From: CAYLPT01 sp964385645
Lineage (GTDB): Bacteria; Armatimonadota; Hebobacteria; Hebobacterales; Hebobacteraceae
Reading direction: 5' to 3'
Length of the DNA: 19,705 nucleotides
Assembly: GCA_964385645.1 (NCBI GenBank)
Contig: CAYLPT010000158.1
Coordinates: forward strand, 1 to 19,705
Each line of letters begins with the position of its first letter. Within the stretch, counting starts at the first letter, position 1. The translations under genes and the position numbers were made by a program. The notes beneath the pieces were generated by a model, which made no database searches, had not been told where the DNA came from, and was given only the letters and a program-made list of their open reading frames with translations. Shown here one piece after another: positions 1 to 6,903 of the stretch.

Positions 1-207
1 GATGAGCGCCACCACCCCCGTCTTGCCGACCCCGCGCTGGAGCCGGTCCACACCCATCTCCGCCAGCCGCTCCGCCACGAAGCCCGCCGTCTCCCGCTCC
101 TGCATGCTTGGCTCGGGGTGCATGTGCAGCCATCGCCGCCACGACACAAGCTCTCCACGCCGCGCACGGGCGCGCGTCAGTAGCTCAGCCGCCCTCGACC
201 TCCTCAT
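1..207 (-). CDS. M20-family amidohydrolase/peptidase, N-terminal part (cut by window edge)
   Basis: Reading the minus strand from the ATG at 207-205 gives 69 codons that stay open to the window edge. The protein begins MRRSRAAELL and contains WLHMHPEPSMQERETAGFV at about residues 26-44. The LHxHPE...S..E.ET pattern is the N-terminal signature of M20 zinc-dependent amidohydrolases (IAA-amino acid hydrolase, N-acyl-amino acid amidohydrolase and AbgB types). Known members hydrolyse N-acyl or peptide amide bonds with a dinuclear metal centre. The metal-binding residues lie beyond the visible part, so substrate and integrity cannot be judged. A GGAGGAG ribosome-binding site lies about 5 nt upstream and supports the start. 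The gene diverges from the membrane-protein gene at 271, leaving 63 bp between the two starts. Confidence 0.8.
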   Translation of the reverse strand, partial: MRRSRAAELLTRARARRGELVSWRRWLHMHPEPSMQERETAGFVAERLAEMGVDRLQRGVGKTGVVALI

Positions 208-270
208 CTGTCTCCTCCTCGCCTCCGCGCGGGTAGGGGAGTAGCCGGGGCCCGCCGAACCTGGGAGAGC

Positions 271-2226
271 ATGACGGGCCCCCGGAACATCCCACCCGGC
301 GCCGGCGGCGTCACCCCGCGCGCGGTGCTCATCGCGCTCCTCCTGCTCGTCGCCTTCATCCCCATCGCCTTCTACGTCGAGATCGCCTGGAACGTCACCA
401 ACATGTTCGTCGGGGTCCCCTCGATGGTCCCCGTCGTCACCCTGTTCGCCCTCACTGCCCTCTCCGGCCTCCCCTTTCTGAGTCGCCTCCGCCTGAGCCG
501 GCGCGAGCTGCTTGTGATCTACTCCCTCCTCCTTGTCGCCGGCCCCCTCATCGGGCGCACCACCACCGCCTGGATGCTCTGCGGCACCATCCACTACCAC
601 TACATGTCACAAGTCCACCTCATCTGGCGCTACACCTTCCTCGACCAGGTCCCCCTCTGGTTCGCACCCACCGAGCCCTACGCGGTCGAGAGCTTCTTCC
701 AGGGGCAGGCGAGCGTACCCTGGTCTCTCTGGTGGACTCCACTGGGGGCCTGGGCCGGGTTCATGCTAGCCCTCTTCCTGTGCTCCCTCTGCCTTCTGGT
801 CATCCTGCAGCGCCAATGGATCAGCAACGAGCGCCTCACCTTCCCCATCGCCCAGCTCCCCCTCGAACTCGTCGCCGAGGACCCCCGGCGCCGCGCCCGC
901 CTCCCCACCGACTGGATGTTCTGGCTGGGCACCCTCATCTCGTTCGGCCTCACCTTCATCAACGACCTTTCCCACCGCTGGCCCTCCGTGCCCGCCGTAC
1001 CCCTCGGCCCCCTCGCCCTCATGCCCGAGCAGCGCGTCGGGCCCCTGGGCGCCATCGGCGAGATCACCCTGGTGCTCTGGCCCTGGATGATCGCCATCGC
1101 CTACCTCATCCCCAAAGAGCTCTCGTTCTCCGCCTGGTTCTTCTGGTGGCTCCTGGTCGCTGCCAACGTCCTCGGCGTCTTCGCCGGCACCCAGCCGCGC
1201 GACCCCTCCATGATCTGGGACAGCGGCTTCCCCGCCCCCCGCTTCCAGGGCGGGGGCGCCCTCCTCGCCATCGGCTTCTGGAGCCTCTGGATCGCCCGGA
1301 ATCACCTCGCCCGCGTATTCCGCACCGCTCTCTCCCGCCGCCCCGGCCGCGACGACGCCCACGAGCCCTTCACCTACCGGGCCGCCCTCGTCGGCTTCGT
1401 CCTCACCTTCTCAGCCATGGTCTACTTCACCTGGGCCGCAGGCGCCCGCGCCTTCGTCGGCGCCATCATGATCGGCGGCATCCTCGGCTACTACATCGTC
1501 TGGGCCCGCCTCCGCGCAGAGACCGGCCTGGGCTTCTCGATGTTCCCCCTGGAGCTGGAGTTCCTGCTGAACACCCCGCTGGGGCCGTCCTTCTACCGGC
1601 TCCGCGAGACCGTCATCATGATGTCGCTGCGGTGGACCTATGGCCAAGGCTTCGGCACCATCTACGAGGTCATCTCCGGCAATGCCCTCGAGACCTTCAA
1701 GATCGCCGACTCCGCCAACATCAGCCTCCGCCGCCTCACCCGCGCCATCATCCTCGCCTTCCTTCTCACCCTCGGCCTCGGCCTCCCCGCCATCCTCACC
1801 GGTATCTACCGATACGGCTGGTTCGGCCTCCGGGGCCTGCAGTCCGGCTGGCTCGGTCCCCAGAGCGTCGGAGATGGCGGCCGCATCATCTGGCGCGTCC
1901 TCTACCACTCGCCAGGCCCCGATGTGGGCGGCCTCCTCGCCATGGGGTTCGGCGCCTTCTTCGCCGTCTTCCTGGGGCTCATGCGCCTGCGCTTCTGGTG
2001 GTGGCCCTTCCACCCCGTCGGCTACATGGCCGGCATGTGCTGGGGCCTCAACTGGTACTGGATGCCCTTCCTCGTTGGCTGGGCCGCCAAATCCCTCGTC
2101 ATCCGCTATGCCGGCCTGCGCCTCTACCGCGCCACCATCCCCCTCGCCATCGGCTTCATCCTCGGTGACCTGCTCAACAGCGGCCTGTGGTCACTCGTCG
2201 GCCTGGTCACCCAGGGCCGGGTGTAG
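271..2226 (+). CDS. Polytopic membrane protein, DUF6785/DUF6784 type
   Basis: A 651-residue integral membrane protein with roughly 12-14 hydrophobic segments by eye, for example near residues 17-37, 45-70, 78-96, 155-178, 263-282, 370-412, 507-530, 563-583 and 625-650. Conserved-looking stretches include NERLTFPIAQLPLEL at about residues 188-202 and, near the C-terminus, WWWPFHPVGYMAGMCWGLNW followed by GLRLYRATIPLAIGFILGD. From memory these match the DUF6785 (N-terminal) and DUF6784 (C-terminal) families of large membrane proteins in uncultured bacteria, sometimes likened to oligopeptide transporters. Function is unknown and transport is only a guess. The start has GGGAG a few bases upstream, and no cleavable signal peptide is evident because the first hydrophobic stretch looks like a membrane helix. 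It diverges from the M20 gene and converges on the FAD oxidase gene. Confidence 0.8.
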   Translation: MTGPRNIPPGAGGVTPRAVLIALLLLVAFIPIAFYVEIAWNVTNMFVGVPSMVPVVTLFALTALSGLPFLSRLRLSRRELLVIYSLLLVAGPLIGRTTTAWMLCGTIHYHYMSQVHLIWRYTFLDQVPLWFAPTEPYAVESFFQGQASVPWSLWWTPLGAWAGFMLALFLCSLCLLVILQRQWISNERLTFPIAQLPLELVAEDPRRRARLPTDWMFWLGTLISFGLTFINDLSHRWPSVPAVPLGPLALMPEQRVGPLGAIGEITLVLWPWMIAIAYLIPKELSFSAWFFWWLLVAANVLGVFAGTQPRDPSMIWDSGFPAPRFQGGGALLAIGFWSLWIARNHLARVFRTALSRRPGRDDAHEPFTYRAALVGFVLTFSAMVYFTWAAGARAFVGAIMIGGILGYYIVWARLRAETGLGFSMFPLELEFLLNTPLGPSFYRLRETVIMMSLRWTYGQGFGTIYEVISGNALETFKIADSANISLRRLTRAIILAFLLTLGLGLPAILTGIYRYGWFGLRGLQSGWLGPQSVGDGGRIIWRVLYHSPGPDVGGLLAMGFGAFFAVFLGLMRLRFWWWPFHPVGYMAGMCWGLNWYWMPFLVGWAAKSLVIRYAGLRLYRATIPLAIGFILGDLLNSGLWSLVGLVTQGRV

Positions 2227-2227
2227 C

Positions 2228-2280
2228 CCTCCCCGGGGACGGCCTTGCCGGCGTATCCGCCCCTGGGCCCGTGGGGGAGG
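2228..2280. terminator. Possible bidirectional terminator between convergent genes (weak)
   Basis: The 95-bp gap between the convergent membrane-protein and FAD-oxidase genes contains CCTCCCC (2228-2234), which pairs with GGGGAGG (2274-2280). The long loop holds a smaller CGGC-CTT-GCCG hairpin (2240-2250). There is no T-tract on either strand, so this is not a canonical intrinsic terminator. The convergent arrangement is the main reason to suspect one here. Confidence 0.25.
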
Positions 2281-2321
2281 AAGCGTCTCTCCTCGCCGGC
2301 GGCACCCTGGCCATCAACAGC

Positions 2322-3845
2322 TCAACTGCCGAACAGATTGCCGGGGTTGAGCAGTCCATCCGGGTCGAAACGGGCCTTGAGCTCCCGCATCTGCGCCACG
2401 CCGGCCTCGCCGTACATCAGACGCAACAACCCGACCTTCAGCTTCCCGATGCCGTGCTCGGCCGACACCGAGCCTCCCCACTTCACCACCTGCTCCGCCC
2501 ACCGGTGGTAGATCCCCCTGGCCCGTTCGTAGTCGTCCAGACTGCGGGGAAGCACATTCACGTGGAGGTGGTTATCGCCGATATGGCCGAAGATCACCGA
2601 CTCCAGCCCCGCCTCGCCCAGCGCCTCGCGATACATCGCCATCGCGGCCTCCAGCCGGGCGTCCGGCACCGACATATCGGTGCCGAGCTTGGTCAGATCA
2701 GGGAGCTCCCGCTTTCGCTGCGCGATGAGCAGGTTCACGGCCTCCGGCGCCGCGTGTCGGAAGGCCTTCAGGGGCTCCATCTCCCGGGGCGTCATCCCGA
2801 CCCAGGTGTCCTCATCGCTCCCCCCCGCTGCGCTGAGCGCGTCGAGGACCTGCAGCATCGCCTCCTCCGCCATCGCCTCATCGTCGCCGTGGAACTCGAC
2901 GTAGACCGCCGGATGCAGGTGGGCGGGAGGGGTCGGGATATCCGCGAAGGCTTGCTCCTCGGCCTTCATCCGCCCCAGTAGCTCCAGCGCGTCGTGGTCG
3001 AAGTACTCGATCGCGACCGGGCGCAGAGCGCCCCCAGCCTCCACGCCCTCCCCCCGGAGCGCGCGGACGAACTGCAGCGCCGCCTCCTCGGACGGCAGGA
3101 AAGCGATCAGGCCCAGCACCTCCGCCGGGCGCGGCATGAGGAGCAGCTCCGCCTCCGTGACGATCCCCAGGGTGCCCTCCATGCCGATGAACAGATCGAG
3201 CAGATCCATGTCATCCGCCACGTAATATCCGGCGGCGTTCTTCACCCCGGGCTGCGTGTATCCCGGAAGCTGCCCTGAGATGATACGCCCCGAGTCGGTG
3301 GTCAGGGTGAAAGCGCGGCCCTGCGCCCGGTGTTGTCCCCGCGCTATGGAGAGCCGCGAACCGTCGCCCAACACCAGCCGAAGCGAGCGTATCCACCGGC
3401 GGGTGGGTCCGTAGTGGTGGGACATCGCCCCCGACGCGTTGCACGCCACCGCGCCGCCTATGGAGGCCGAGGTCTCGGTCGGGTCCGGCGGGAAGAACAA
3501 GCCCTCGCTCTCCACCGCGCGGTAGATGTCCTGCAGCAGCGCCCCCGCCTGGACGATGATGGTCGCGGCGCCGGTCTCGCAGTCCCGTCGGACTGCGCCG
3601 ATGGTGTTCATGCGTTGGAGGTTGAGGATGTGCCCGCCCCTCGGCACAGCGCCTCCCGCGATGCCAGTCCGCGCGCCCTGGACCGTGATGCTCTCCTTGC
3701 GGGCGCGGGTAGCCCTCACAACCTCGATGACCTCCTCCTCCGTGGCGGGAAAGGAGATCGAATCCGCGAAGCCGGTGCTTCGGGACTCGTCATGGAGGTA
3801 GTCCTCATGTTCGCTGCCCAATGGCACTATAGGGTCCGCGCACAT
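2322..3845 (-). CDS. FAD-binding oxidoreductase, GlcD/D-lactate dehydrogenase family
   Basis: A 507-residue flavoprotein of the FAD_binding_4 plus FAD-oxidase_C architecture, used by glycolate oxidase subunit GlcD, D-lactate dehydrogenase and related D-2-hydroxyacid dehydrogenases that oxidise a hydroxyacid to the 2-oxoacid. Visible signatures are RTGIAGGAV at about residues 59-67, PPDPTETSASIGGAVACNAS at about 119-138 (FAD binding), GHIGDNHLHVN near 430 and SAEHGIGKLK near 470 (C-terminal active-site region). No FeS or glycolate-oxidase partner gene is adjacent, so the acceptor is unknown. I chose the ATG at 3845, which is preceded by AAGAGGA at 9 nt spacing. The frame stays open to 3920, but the extra 25 residues lack family similarity. 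The exact substrate cannot be told from the sequence. Confidence 0.9.
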   Translation of the reverse strand: MCADPIVPLGSEHEDYLHDESRSTGFADSISFPATEEEVIEVVRATRARKESITVQGARTGIAGGAVPRGGHILNLQRMNTIGAVRRDCETGAATIIVQAGALLQDIYRAVESEGLFFPPDPTETSASIGGAVACNASGAMSHHYGPTRRWIRSLRLVLGDGSRLSIARGQHRAQGRAFTLTTDSGRIISGQLPGYTQPGVKNAAGYYVADDMDLLDLFIGMEGTLGIVTEAELLLMPRPAEVLGLIAFLPSEEAALQFVRALRGEGVEAGGALRPVAIEYFDHDALELLGRMKAEEQAFADIPTPPAHLHPAVYVEFHGDDEAMAEEAMLQVLDALSAAGGSDEDTWVGMTPREMEPLKAFRHAAPEAVNLLIAQRKRELPDLTKLGTDMSVPDARLEAAMAMYREALGEAGLESVIFGHIGDNHLHVNVLPRSLDDYERARGIYHRWAEQVVKWGGSVSAEHGIGKLKVGLLRLMYGEAGVAQMRELKARFDPDGLLNPGNLFGS

Positions 3846-4402
3846 GCTGCCATGTCCTCTTATACCCCTCGCCGATCGCGCAGGCTCATGCGAGGGTACC
3901 CCGTCAACGACCGGATCCATCCCGTCCGCCGGGCTCCAGAACCAGGGACACCTCCGCCTTCAGCCGCTCCGGTGCTGGCCGGAATCCCGCCAACGAGGCC
4001 GGCGGGCCCGCCGAGTCCCCCACGGCAGAGGCCCTCTGGGTGCGTGTCCCTGTCGCCTCCGCGGGTGTCGTCCTGCCAGGCCGTCCTTCCGCGCTGGAGG
4101 TACCAGCTCCTCCCCGGCCGGGCACTGCTTTCTCCGGTTCACGTCCATGCTCCTCAGATGATGCCGCCACGCCGACTGTCCACCCCGGGGGGTTGCAGCT
4201 TCCTCCGGGGCTGGGAGGCACAGCCCAGTGCTGACACGGGAGGGTTCTGCCGACTTCGGGGGAATGGGGTGCCGGAGGCGGGCAGCAAGGCCGTGTGTCT
4301 TGCTGGCCCGACCGGGCCGCTTGCCGGCGGCCCGCGGGAGCGATCTGAGCCACCGGCGGCGGCCGGAGCCGAGGACACCGGAGGACAGCAGGGAGGGAAG
4401 CG
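3846..4402. other. 557-bp non-coding divergent region upstream of the hydrogenase island
   Basis: No convincing gene on either strand. It separates the minus-strand FAD oxidase from the first DRTGG gene and must carry promoters for both, but no clear -35/-10 pair is visible. TATAAG on the minus strand (about 3857-3862) lies too near the oxidase start to be persuasive. The part nearest the DRTGG gene forms two strong consecutive hairpins (see the 4280-4334 entry). No CRISPR, tRNA or insertion-sequence end was seen. Confidence 0.6.
4280..4334 (+). promoter_or_regulatory. Tandem hairpins in the leader of the accessory operon
   Basis: Hairpin 1: GGGCAGCAAG (4280-4289) pairs with CTTGCT-G-GCCC (4299-4309), giving ten base pairs with one bulged G and a 9-nt loop. 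Hairpin 2: CGGGCCGC (4313-4320) pairs perfectly with GCGGCCCG (4327-4334) across a 6-nt loop. They stand back to back about 70 nt before the GTG of the first DRTGG gene. There is no following T-tract, so this is a structured leader or processing/pausing element rather than a classical terminator. Role is inferred only. High GC makes chance hairpins common, but a perfect 8-bp stem next to a 10-bp stem stands out. Confidence 0.35.
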
Positions 4403-4780
4403 GTGCGGCTGGCGGAGGTGGCAGAGCTGCTGGAGGCGGAGGTGCTGGTGGGCCGGGAGCGGCTGGACGTGGAGGTGCCGGTCGGCGGGGCCGCCGATAT
4501 GCTCAGCGACGTACTCATCTTCGGCCGCCAAGGCATGCTGCTGCTGACCGGGCTGACCAAGCCGTCGGTCGTGCAGGCCGCGCAGGTGGCCGACATCGCC
4601 GCGGTGGTGCTGGTGCGGGGCAAGCGGCCCGACCCCGAGACCATCGAGATGGCCCGGGAGCACGGCCTTCCCTTGATGGTCACCCCCCACTCGATGTACG
4701 ATGCCTGCGGCCGGCTCTACGTGCGGGGGCTGCCCGGCGTGATCGCCCACCGCCCCGACGATCGCTCCGGCGGCCGGTGA
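4403..4780 (+). CDS. DRTGG domain protein, first copy (hydrogenase-associated)
   Basis: A 125-residue soluble protein made almost entirely of one DRTGG domain. Similarity runs from LLEAEVLVGRERLDVEVPVGG, where the family DR..GG position reads LDVEVPVGG, through DMLSDVL, a central hydrophobic core with VADIAAVVLVRGKRPDPET, to EHGLPLMVT and GRLYVRGL. DRTGG domains also occur in phosphotransacetylase-type and CBS-domain proteins and are thought to bind small ligands; no enzymatic role is established. It is a divergent paralogue of the protein at 5250. The GTG start is preceded by GGAGGGAAGCG. It leads the block DRTGG, ATPase, DRTGG, PHP, ATPase that accompanies [FeFe] hydrogenases in Firmicutes, and is 6 bp from the next gene. 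Confidence 0.8.
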   Translation: MRLAEVAELLEAEVLVGRERLDVEVPVGGAADMLSDVLIFGRQGMLLLTGLTKPSVVQAAQVADIAAVVLVRGKRPDPETIEMAREHGLPLMVTPHSMYDACGRLYVRGLPGVIAHRPDDRSGGR

Positions 4781-4786
4781 GGGGAC

Positions 4787-5263
4787 GTGGGCCAGCCATC
4801 GGCAGATCGGCTCACGATGAGGTACCCGGTGCTCGGGGGCGGCTTCTTCCTGGCAGGTCGCGCAGCGGCCGACGTGAAGCGGCGGCTGGCGGAGGCGGGG
4901 CTGGAGCCCGAGCTGGCGCGCCGGGTGGTCATAGCCATCTACGAGGCGGAGATGAACATCGTCATCCACGCCACCTCCGGGCTGATCGAGGTGGAGGTGG
5001 AGGGCGAGGAGGTGCGGGCGGTGGCGAGCGACCGGGGGCCCGGCATCGCGGACGTGGAGCGGGCGATGGCCCCGGGGTTCTCGACCGCCTCCGAGAAGGC
5101 GCGCTCGCTGGGCTTCGGCGCGGGCATGGGACTGGCAAACATACAGCGGTGCTCGGACTCGCTGTGCATCACCAGCGAGCTTGACCGCGGGACGCGGGTG
5201 GAGATGACCTTTCGGCCGCGCCCCCAGGAGAGCAAGGAGGAACGCACCGATGACCGTGCTTGA
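4787..5263 (+). CDS. ATP-binding protein, anti-sigma-factor (RsbW/SpoIIAB) type HATPase
   Basis: A 158-residue GHKL/HATPase_c protein without a histidine-phosphorylation domain, the size and layout of serine-kinase anti-sigma factors. The N-box is IYEAEMNIVIHA (N57, H61), G1 is SDRGPGI (D82, G84, G86) and G2 is GFGAGMGLANI (109-119), so the ATP site looks intact. Known relatives bind a sigma factor or phosphorylate an anti-anti-sigma STAS protein, but neither partner is encoded in this window. The GTG at 4787 sits just after GAGGGG. An ATG at 4817 (MRYPVLGGG) is an alternative start with no visible ribosome-binding site. The gene overlaps the second DRTGG gene by 14 bp, implying translational coupling. 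Family assignment is firm; kinase activity and target are unknown. Confidence 0.82.
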   Translation: MGQPSADRLTMRYPVLGGGFFLAGRAAADVKRRLAEAGLEPELARRVVIAIYEAEMNIVIHATSGLIEVEVEGEEVRAVASDRGPGIADVERAMAPGFSTASEKARSLGFGAGMGLANIQRCSDSLCITSELDRGTRVEMTFRPRPQESKEERTDDRA

Positions 5264-5585
5264 GGCCGTTCGCGCCCTCGAGTTGGAGACCATCACCGGG
5301 CAGCGCCGCCTGGACCGCCAGATCACCGGGGGGTGCGTCTCCGACCTGCTGTCCTACGTCATGGCGAGCGCCAAGGCCGGCCACATCTGGATCACCATCC
5401 AGGTGCACCCCAACGTCGTCGGCGTCGCTGAGCTGCTCGACCTCAGCGCGGTCCTGATCGCCGACGGCCAGCAGCCCGAGCCCGACACCATCGAGCGCGC
5501 CCGCGAGCGCGGTATCCCTCTGCTCACCAGCCGGGAGAACGCGTTCGCGCTGGTGGGCAAGCTCTACGCGCTAGGGATTCGCTAG
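5250..5585 (+). CDS. DRTGG domain protein, second copy
   Basis: A 111-residue single-domain DRTGG protein. It carries the motif as RRLDRQITGGCVSDLLSYVM at about residues 19-38, closer to the family consensus than the first copy, then ELLDLSAVLIADGQQPEPDT, RGIPLLTS and GKLYALGI. The ATG has AGGAGG about 8 nt upstream inside the preceding gene, which it overlaps by 14 bp. Its TAG stop is followed at once by the GTG of the PHP gene. The two DRTGG copies flank the anti-sigma-type ATPase, suggesting the three products act together, perhaps as a ligand-sensing pair controlling the ATPase. That is inference; no function is known to me for these hydrogenase-linked copies. Confidence 0.82.
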   Translation: MTVLEAVRALELETITGQRRLDRQITGGCVSDLLSYVMASAKAGHIWITIQVHPNVVGVAELLDLSAVLIADGQQPEPDTIERARERGIPLLTSRENAFALVGKLYALGIR

Positions 5586-6290
5586 GTGCCCATCTGGCGC
5601 GCCGATCTTCACATCCACACCGTCCTGAGTGGCTGCGCCGAAGCCGAGATGATCCCCCCGCTCATCGTCCAGCGCGCCCGCGCGCGGGGCCTGGACGCCA
5701 TCGGCATCGCCGACCACAACTCCGCCGCCAACGCCGCCGCCGTCGTCCAGGCCGCCGGCGACCGCTTGGTCGTCAAGCCCGGGCTCGAGATCGAGACCCG
5801 CGAAACCGTCCACCTGCTCTGCCTCTTCGACGAAGTCGAGCAAGCCCTTGACCTACAGCGCCTCGTCTACGACCACTTGCCCGAGCGACCGGAGAGCGAG
5901 GACGACCCCTTCGGCCCCCGCCTCCTGGTAGACAAGGAGGGCGTGATCCTGGGCCGCGAGCCCCGGCCGCTCTACACCGCCACCGACCTGCCCCTGGGGC
6001 AGGCGGTGGAGGAGGCCCGCGGCCGGGGCGGGCTGGTCGTCGCCTCCCATGTCCAGCGCCGCGCCCACGGCATCCTCGGCGTGCTCGGCTTCATCCCCCA
6101 GCATGTCGAGTTCGATGGCCTCGAGGGCGGCCCCGGCGGCATGGTGGCCGGCCGGCTGGCCGGCAGCGATGCCCACCGCCTGGAGGAGATCGGCGCCCGG
6201 TACACGGTCTTCGAGGCCGAGGAGGCGTCGGTGAGCGCGCTGCGCGCCTGCCTCGGGGCGGGCGCCTTCCGGACGGGAATGGCGCTGTGA
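5586..6290 (+). CDS. PHP-domain metal-dependent phosphoesterase
   Basis: A 234-residue PHP-domain protein with the expected metal ligands: DLHIH (D7, H9, H11), ADHNS (D43, H44), E68 in PGLEIET, H76, H155 in VVASHVQR, and GSDAH (D195, H197). The set is complete, so the hydrolase is probably active. PHP enzymes remove phosphate from histidinol phosphate, nucleotides or oligonucleotides; the substrate of the hydrogenase-linked subgroup is not known to me. The GTG start abuts the previous stop codon, and the gene ends in a 4-bp GTGA overlap with the next ATPase gene, so it is co-translated with both. Alternative readings as a polymerase PHP module or histidinol phosphatase are unlikely given the size and context. 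Confidence 0.87.
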   Translation: MPIWRADLHIHTVLSGCAEAEMIPPLIVQRARARGLDAIGIADHNSAANAAAVVQAAGDRLVVKPGLEIETRETVHLLCLFDEVEQALDLQRLVYDHLPERPESEDDPFGPRLLVDKEGVILGREPRPLYTATDLPLGQAVEEARGRGGLVVASHVQRRAHGILGVLGFIPQHVEFDGLEGGPGGMVAGRLAGSDAHRLEEIGARYTVFEAEEASVSALRACLGAGAFRTGMAL

Positions 6291-6817
6291 AGGAGCTGTC
6301 GCTGCACCTGCTGGACCTGATCGAGAACGCCGCCGAGGCCGCCGCCTCTCGGGTGGAGATCACCATCACCGAGGACCCGGCGCGAGACCGCCTGCGGATC
6401 TGCGTCTCGGACGATGGCCGCGGCATGGCCCCCGATCTGCTCGCCGGGGCGGCCGATCCCTTCGTTACCACCCGTAGCACGCGGGCGGTGGGCCTGGGGC
6501 TCGCGCTGCTAGCGAGCGCGGCGGCGCAGGCCGGGGGGCGGCTGCGGGTCTCGAGCGCCCCGGGCGCGGGGGCGCAGGTAGTCGCCGAGTTCCAGCTCTC
6601 CCACATTGACCGGGCGCCCCTGGGCGCCCTGGGGTCTACCCTGGCGGCGGCCGCCCTCCTGCATCCCGACCTCCGGCTCCGGCTGCGCCACCGGGGCCCC
6701 GGCGGCGCCTATCAGGTCACGCCGCCCAGCCGCCTCCGGCGCCGCCCCCTCGCCCTCGCTCGCCACATCGAGGCGAGGACGGCGGCCGGCCGCCGCCGCA
6801 TCGGCAGCATCGCCTGA
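6287..6817 (+). CDS. HATPase-domain ATP-binding protein (hydrogenase-associated)
   Basis: A 176-residue protein whose first half is a compact GHKL ATP-binding domain. The N-box is HLLDLIENAAEAA (N14), G1 is SDDGRGM (D43, G44, G46), the F-box is DPFVTT (57-62) and G2 is VGLGLALL (68-75). It begins MKELSLHLLDLIENA at the very start of the domain, so there is no phospho-accepting histidine or sensor region. The second half begins SHIDRAPLGALGSTL, a segment I recall as conserved in this hydrogenase-linked ATPase subgroup and of unknown role. The GTG start overlaps the PHP stop by 4 bp. The last ~40 residues are unusually arginine-rich. It is the final gene of the accessory block; a non-coding junction with a hairpin follows. 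Kinase activity is possible but unproven. Confidence 0.82.
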   Translation: MKELSLHLLDLIENAAEAAASRVEITITEDPARDRLRICVSDDGRGMAPDLLAGAADPFVTTRSTRAVGLGLALLASAAAQAGGRLRVSSAPGAGAQVVAEFQLSHIDRAPLGALGSTLAAAALLHPDLRLRLRHRGPGGAYQVTPPSRLRRRPLALARHIEARTAAGRRRIGSIA

Positions 6818-6828
6818 GCTGCGGGTGC

Positions 6829-6849
6829 CCGCGCCTCTTGAGGCGCGGG
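6829..6849 (+). terminator. Perfect 9-bp hairpin after the accessory block (terminator-like)
   Basis: CGCGCC-rich inverted repeat: the arms CCGCGCCT(C) and (G)AGGCGCGG mirror exactly around TT, extending by CG pairs to 6828 and 6849. Realistically it is a 9-bp stem closed by a CTTG tetraloop. It starts about 11 nt after the TGA of the last accessory gene, where a terminator is expected, but no T-tract follows; the next bases are GCGGTCTGTG. It may work as a weak or factor-assisted terminator or as an mRNA 3'-end stabiliser. Its loop and right arm contain the -35 element proposed for the next transcription unit. Confidence 0.45.
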
Positions 6850-6866
6850 GCGGTCTGTGCTACCAT
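6838..6866 (+). promoter_or_regulatory. Candidate sigma70-type promoter of the hydrogenase structural operon
   Basis: TTGAGG (6838-6843, 4/6 match to the -35 consensus), an exact 17-bp spacer, then TACCAT (6861-6866, 4/6 match to the -10 consensus) preceded by TGC, which fits an extended -10 element. Transcription would start near 6873 and give a leader of about 250 nt before the NuoE-like gene. In this GC-rich region such a pairing with ideal spacing is notable, but it is a by-eye prediction only. Confidence 0.45.
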
Positions 6867-6876
6867 GGCATGGCAG

Positions 6877-6890
6877 GTGAGAAACCTCAC
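6877..6890 (+). promoter_or_regulatory. Rex/CRP-like palindromic operator GTGA-N6-TCAC
   Basis: GTGA (6877-6880), six bases, then TCAC (6887-6890), with the stem extending by one pair inward (GTGAG/CTCAC). Rex sites follow TTGTGAANNNNTTCACAA and CRP/FNR-type sites TGTGA-N6-TCACA; both share this GTGA-N6-TCAC core. It lies 4-17 bases after the predicted transcription start, an ideal repressor position. Rex senses NADH/NAD+ and is known to control NADH-linked hydrogenase genes in Clostridia and Thermotogales, which suits the downstream operon. The outer TT/AA bases of the Rex consensus are absent, so affinity and identity are uncertain, and no regulator gene is in the window. Confidence 0.4.
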
Positions 6891-6903
6891 ATGACCTCAC
6901 CGC

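Noticed and set aside
2..244. Plus-strand open frame of 80 codons at the left edge
   Set aside because: Its product is Ser/Arg/Pro-rich with no family resemblance. The opposite strand encodes a clear M20 amidohydrolase N-terminus with a good ribosome-binding site.
732..2168. Long plus-strand open frame inside the membrane-protein gene
   Set aside because: A Pro/Arg/His-rich shadow frame caused by high GC; the overlapping frame encodes a coherent polytopic membrane protein.
3960..4148. Minus-strand 62-codon frame in the 557-bp gap, starting MDVNRRKQCPAG
   Set aside because: It has a good GAGGAG site 4 nt before the ATG, which drew attention, but the product is Arg/Gly/Pro-rich with no recognisable family and could easily arise by chance. 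Conservation in relatives would revive it.
4140..4402. Possible known riboswitch upstream of the DRTGG gene
   Set aside because: Looked for conserved cores such as a cobalamin-type box; only generic GC hairpins were found.
3330..4547. Plus-strand open frame across the FAD oxidase and the non-coding gap
   Set aside because: Runs antisense to a real gene and ends within the first DRTGG gene; composition is non-protein-like.
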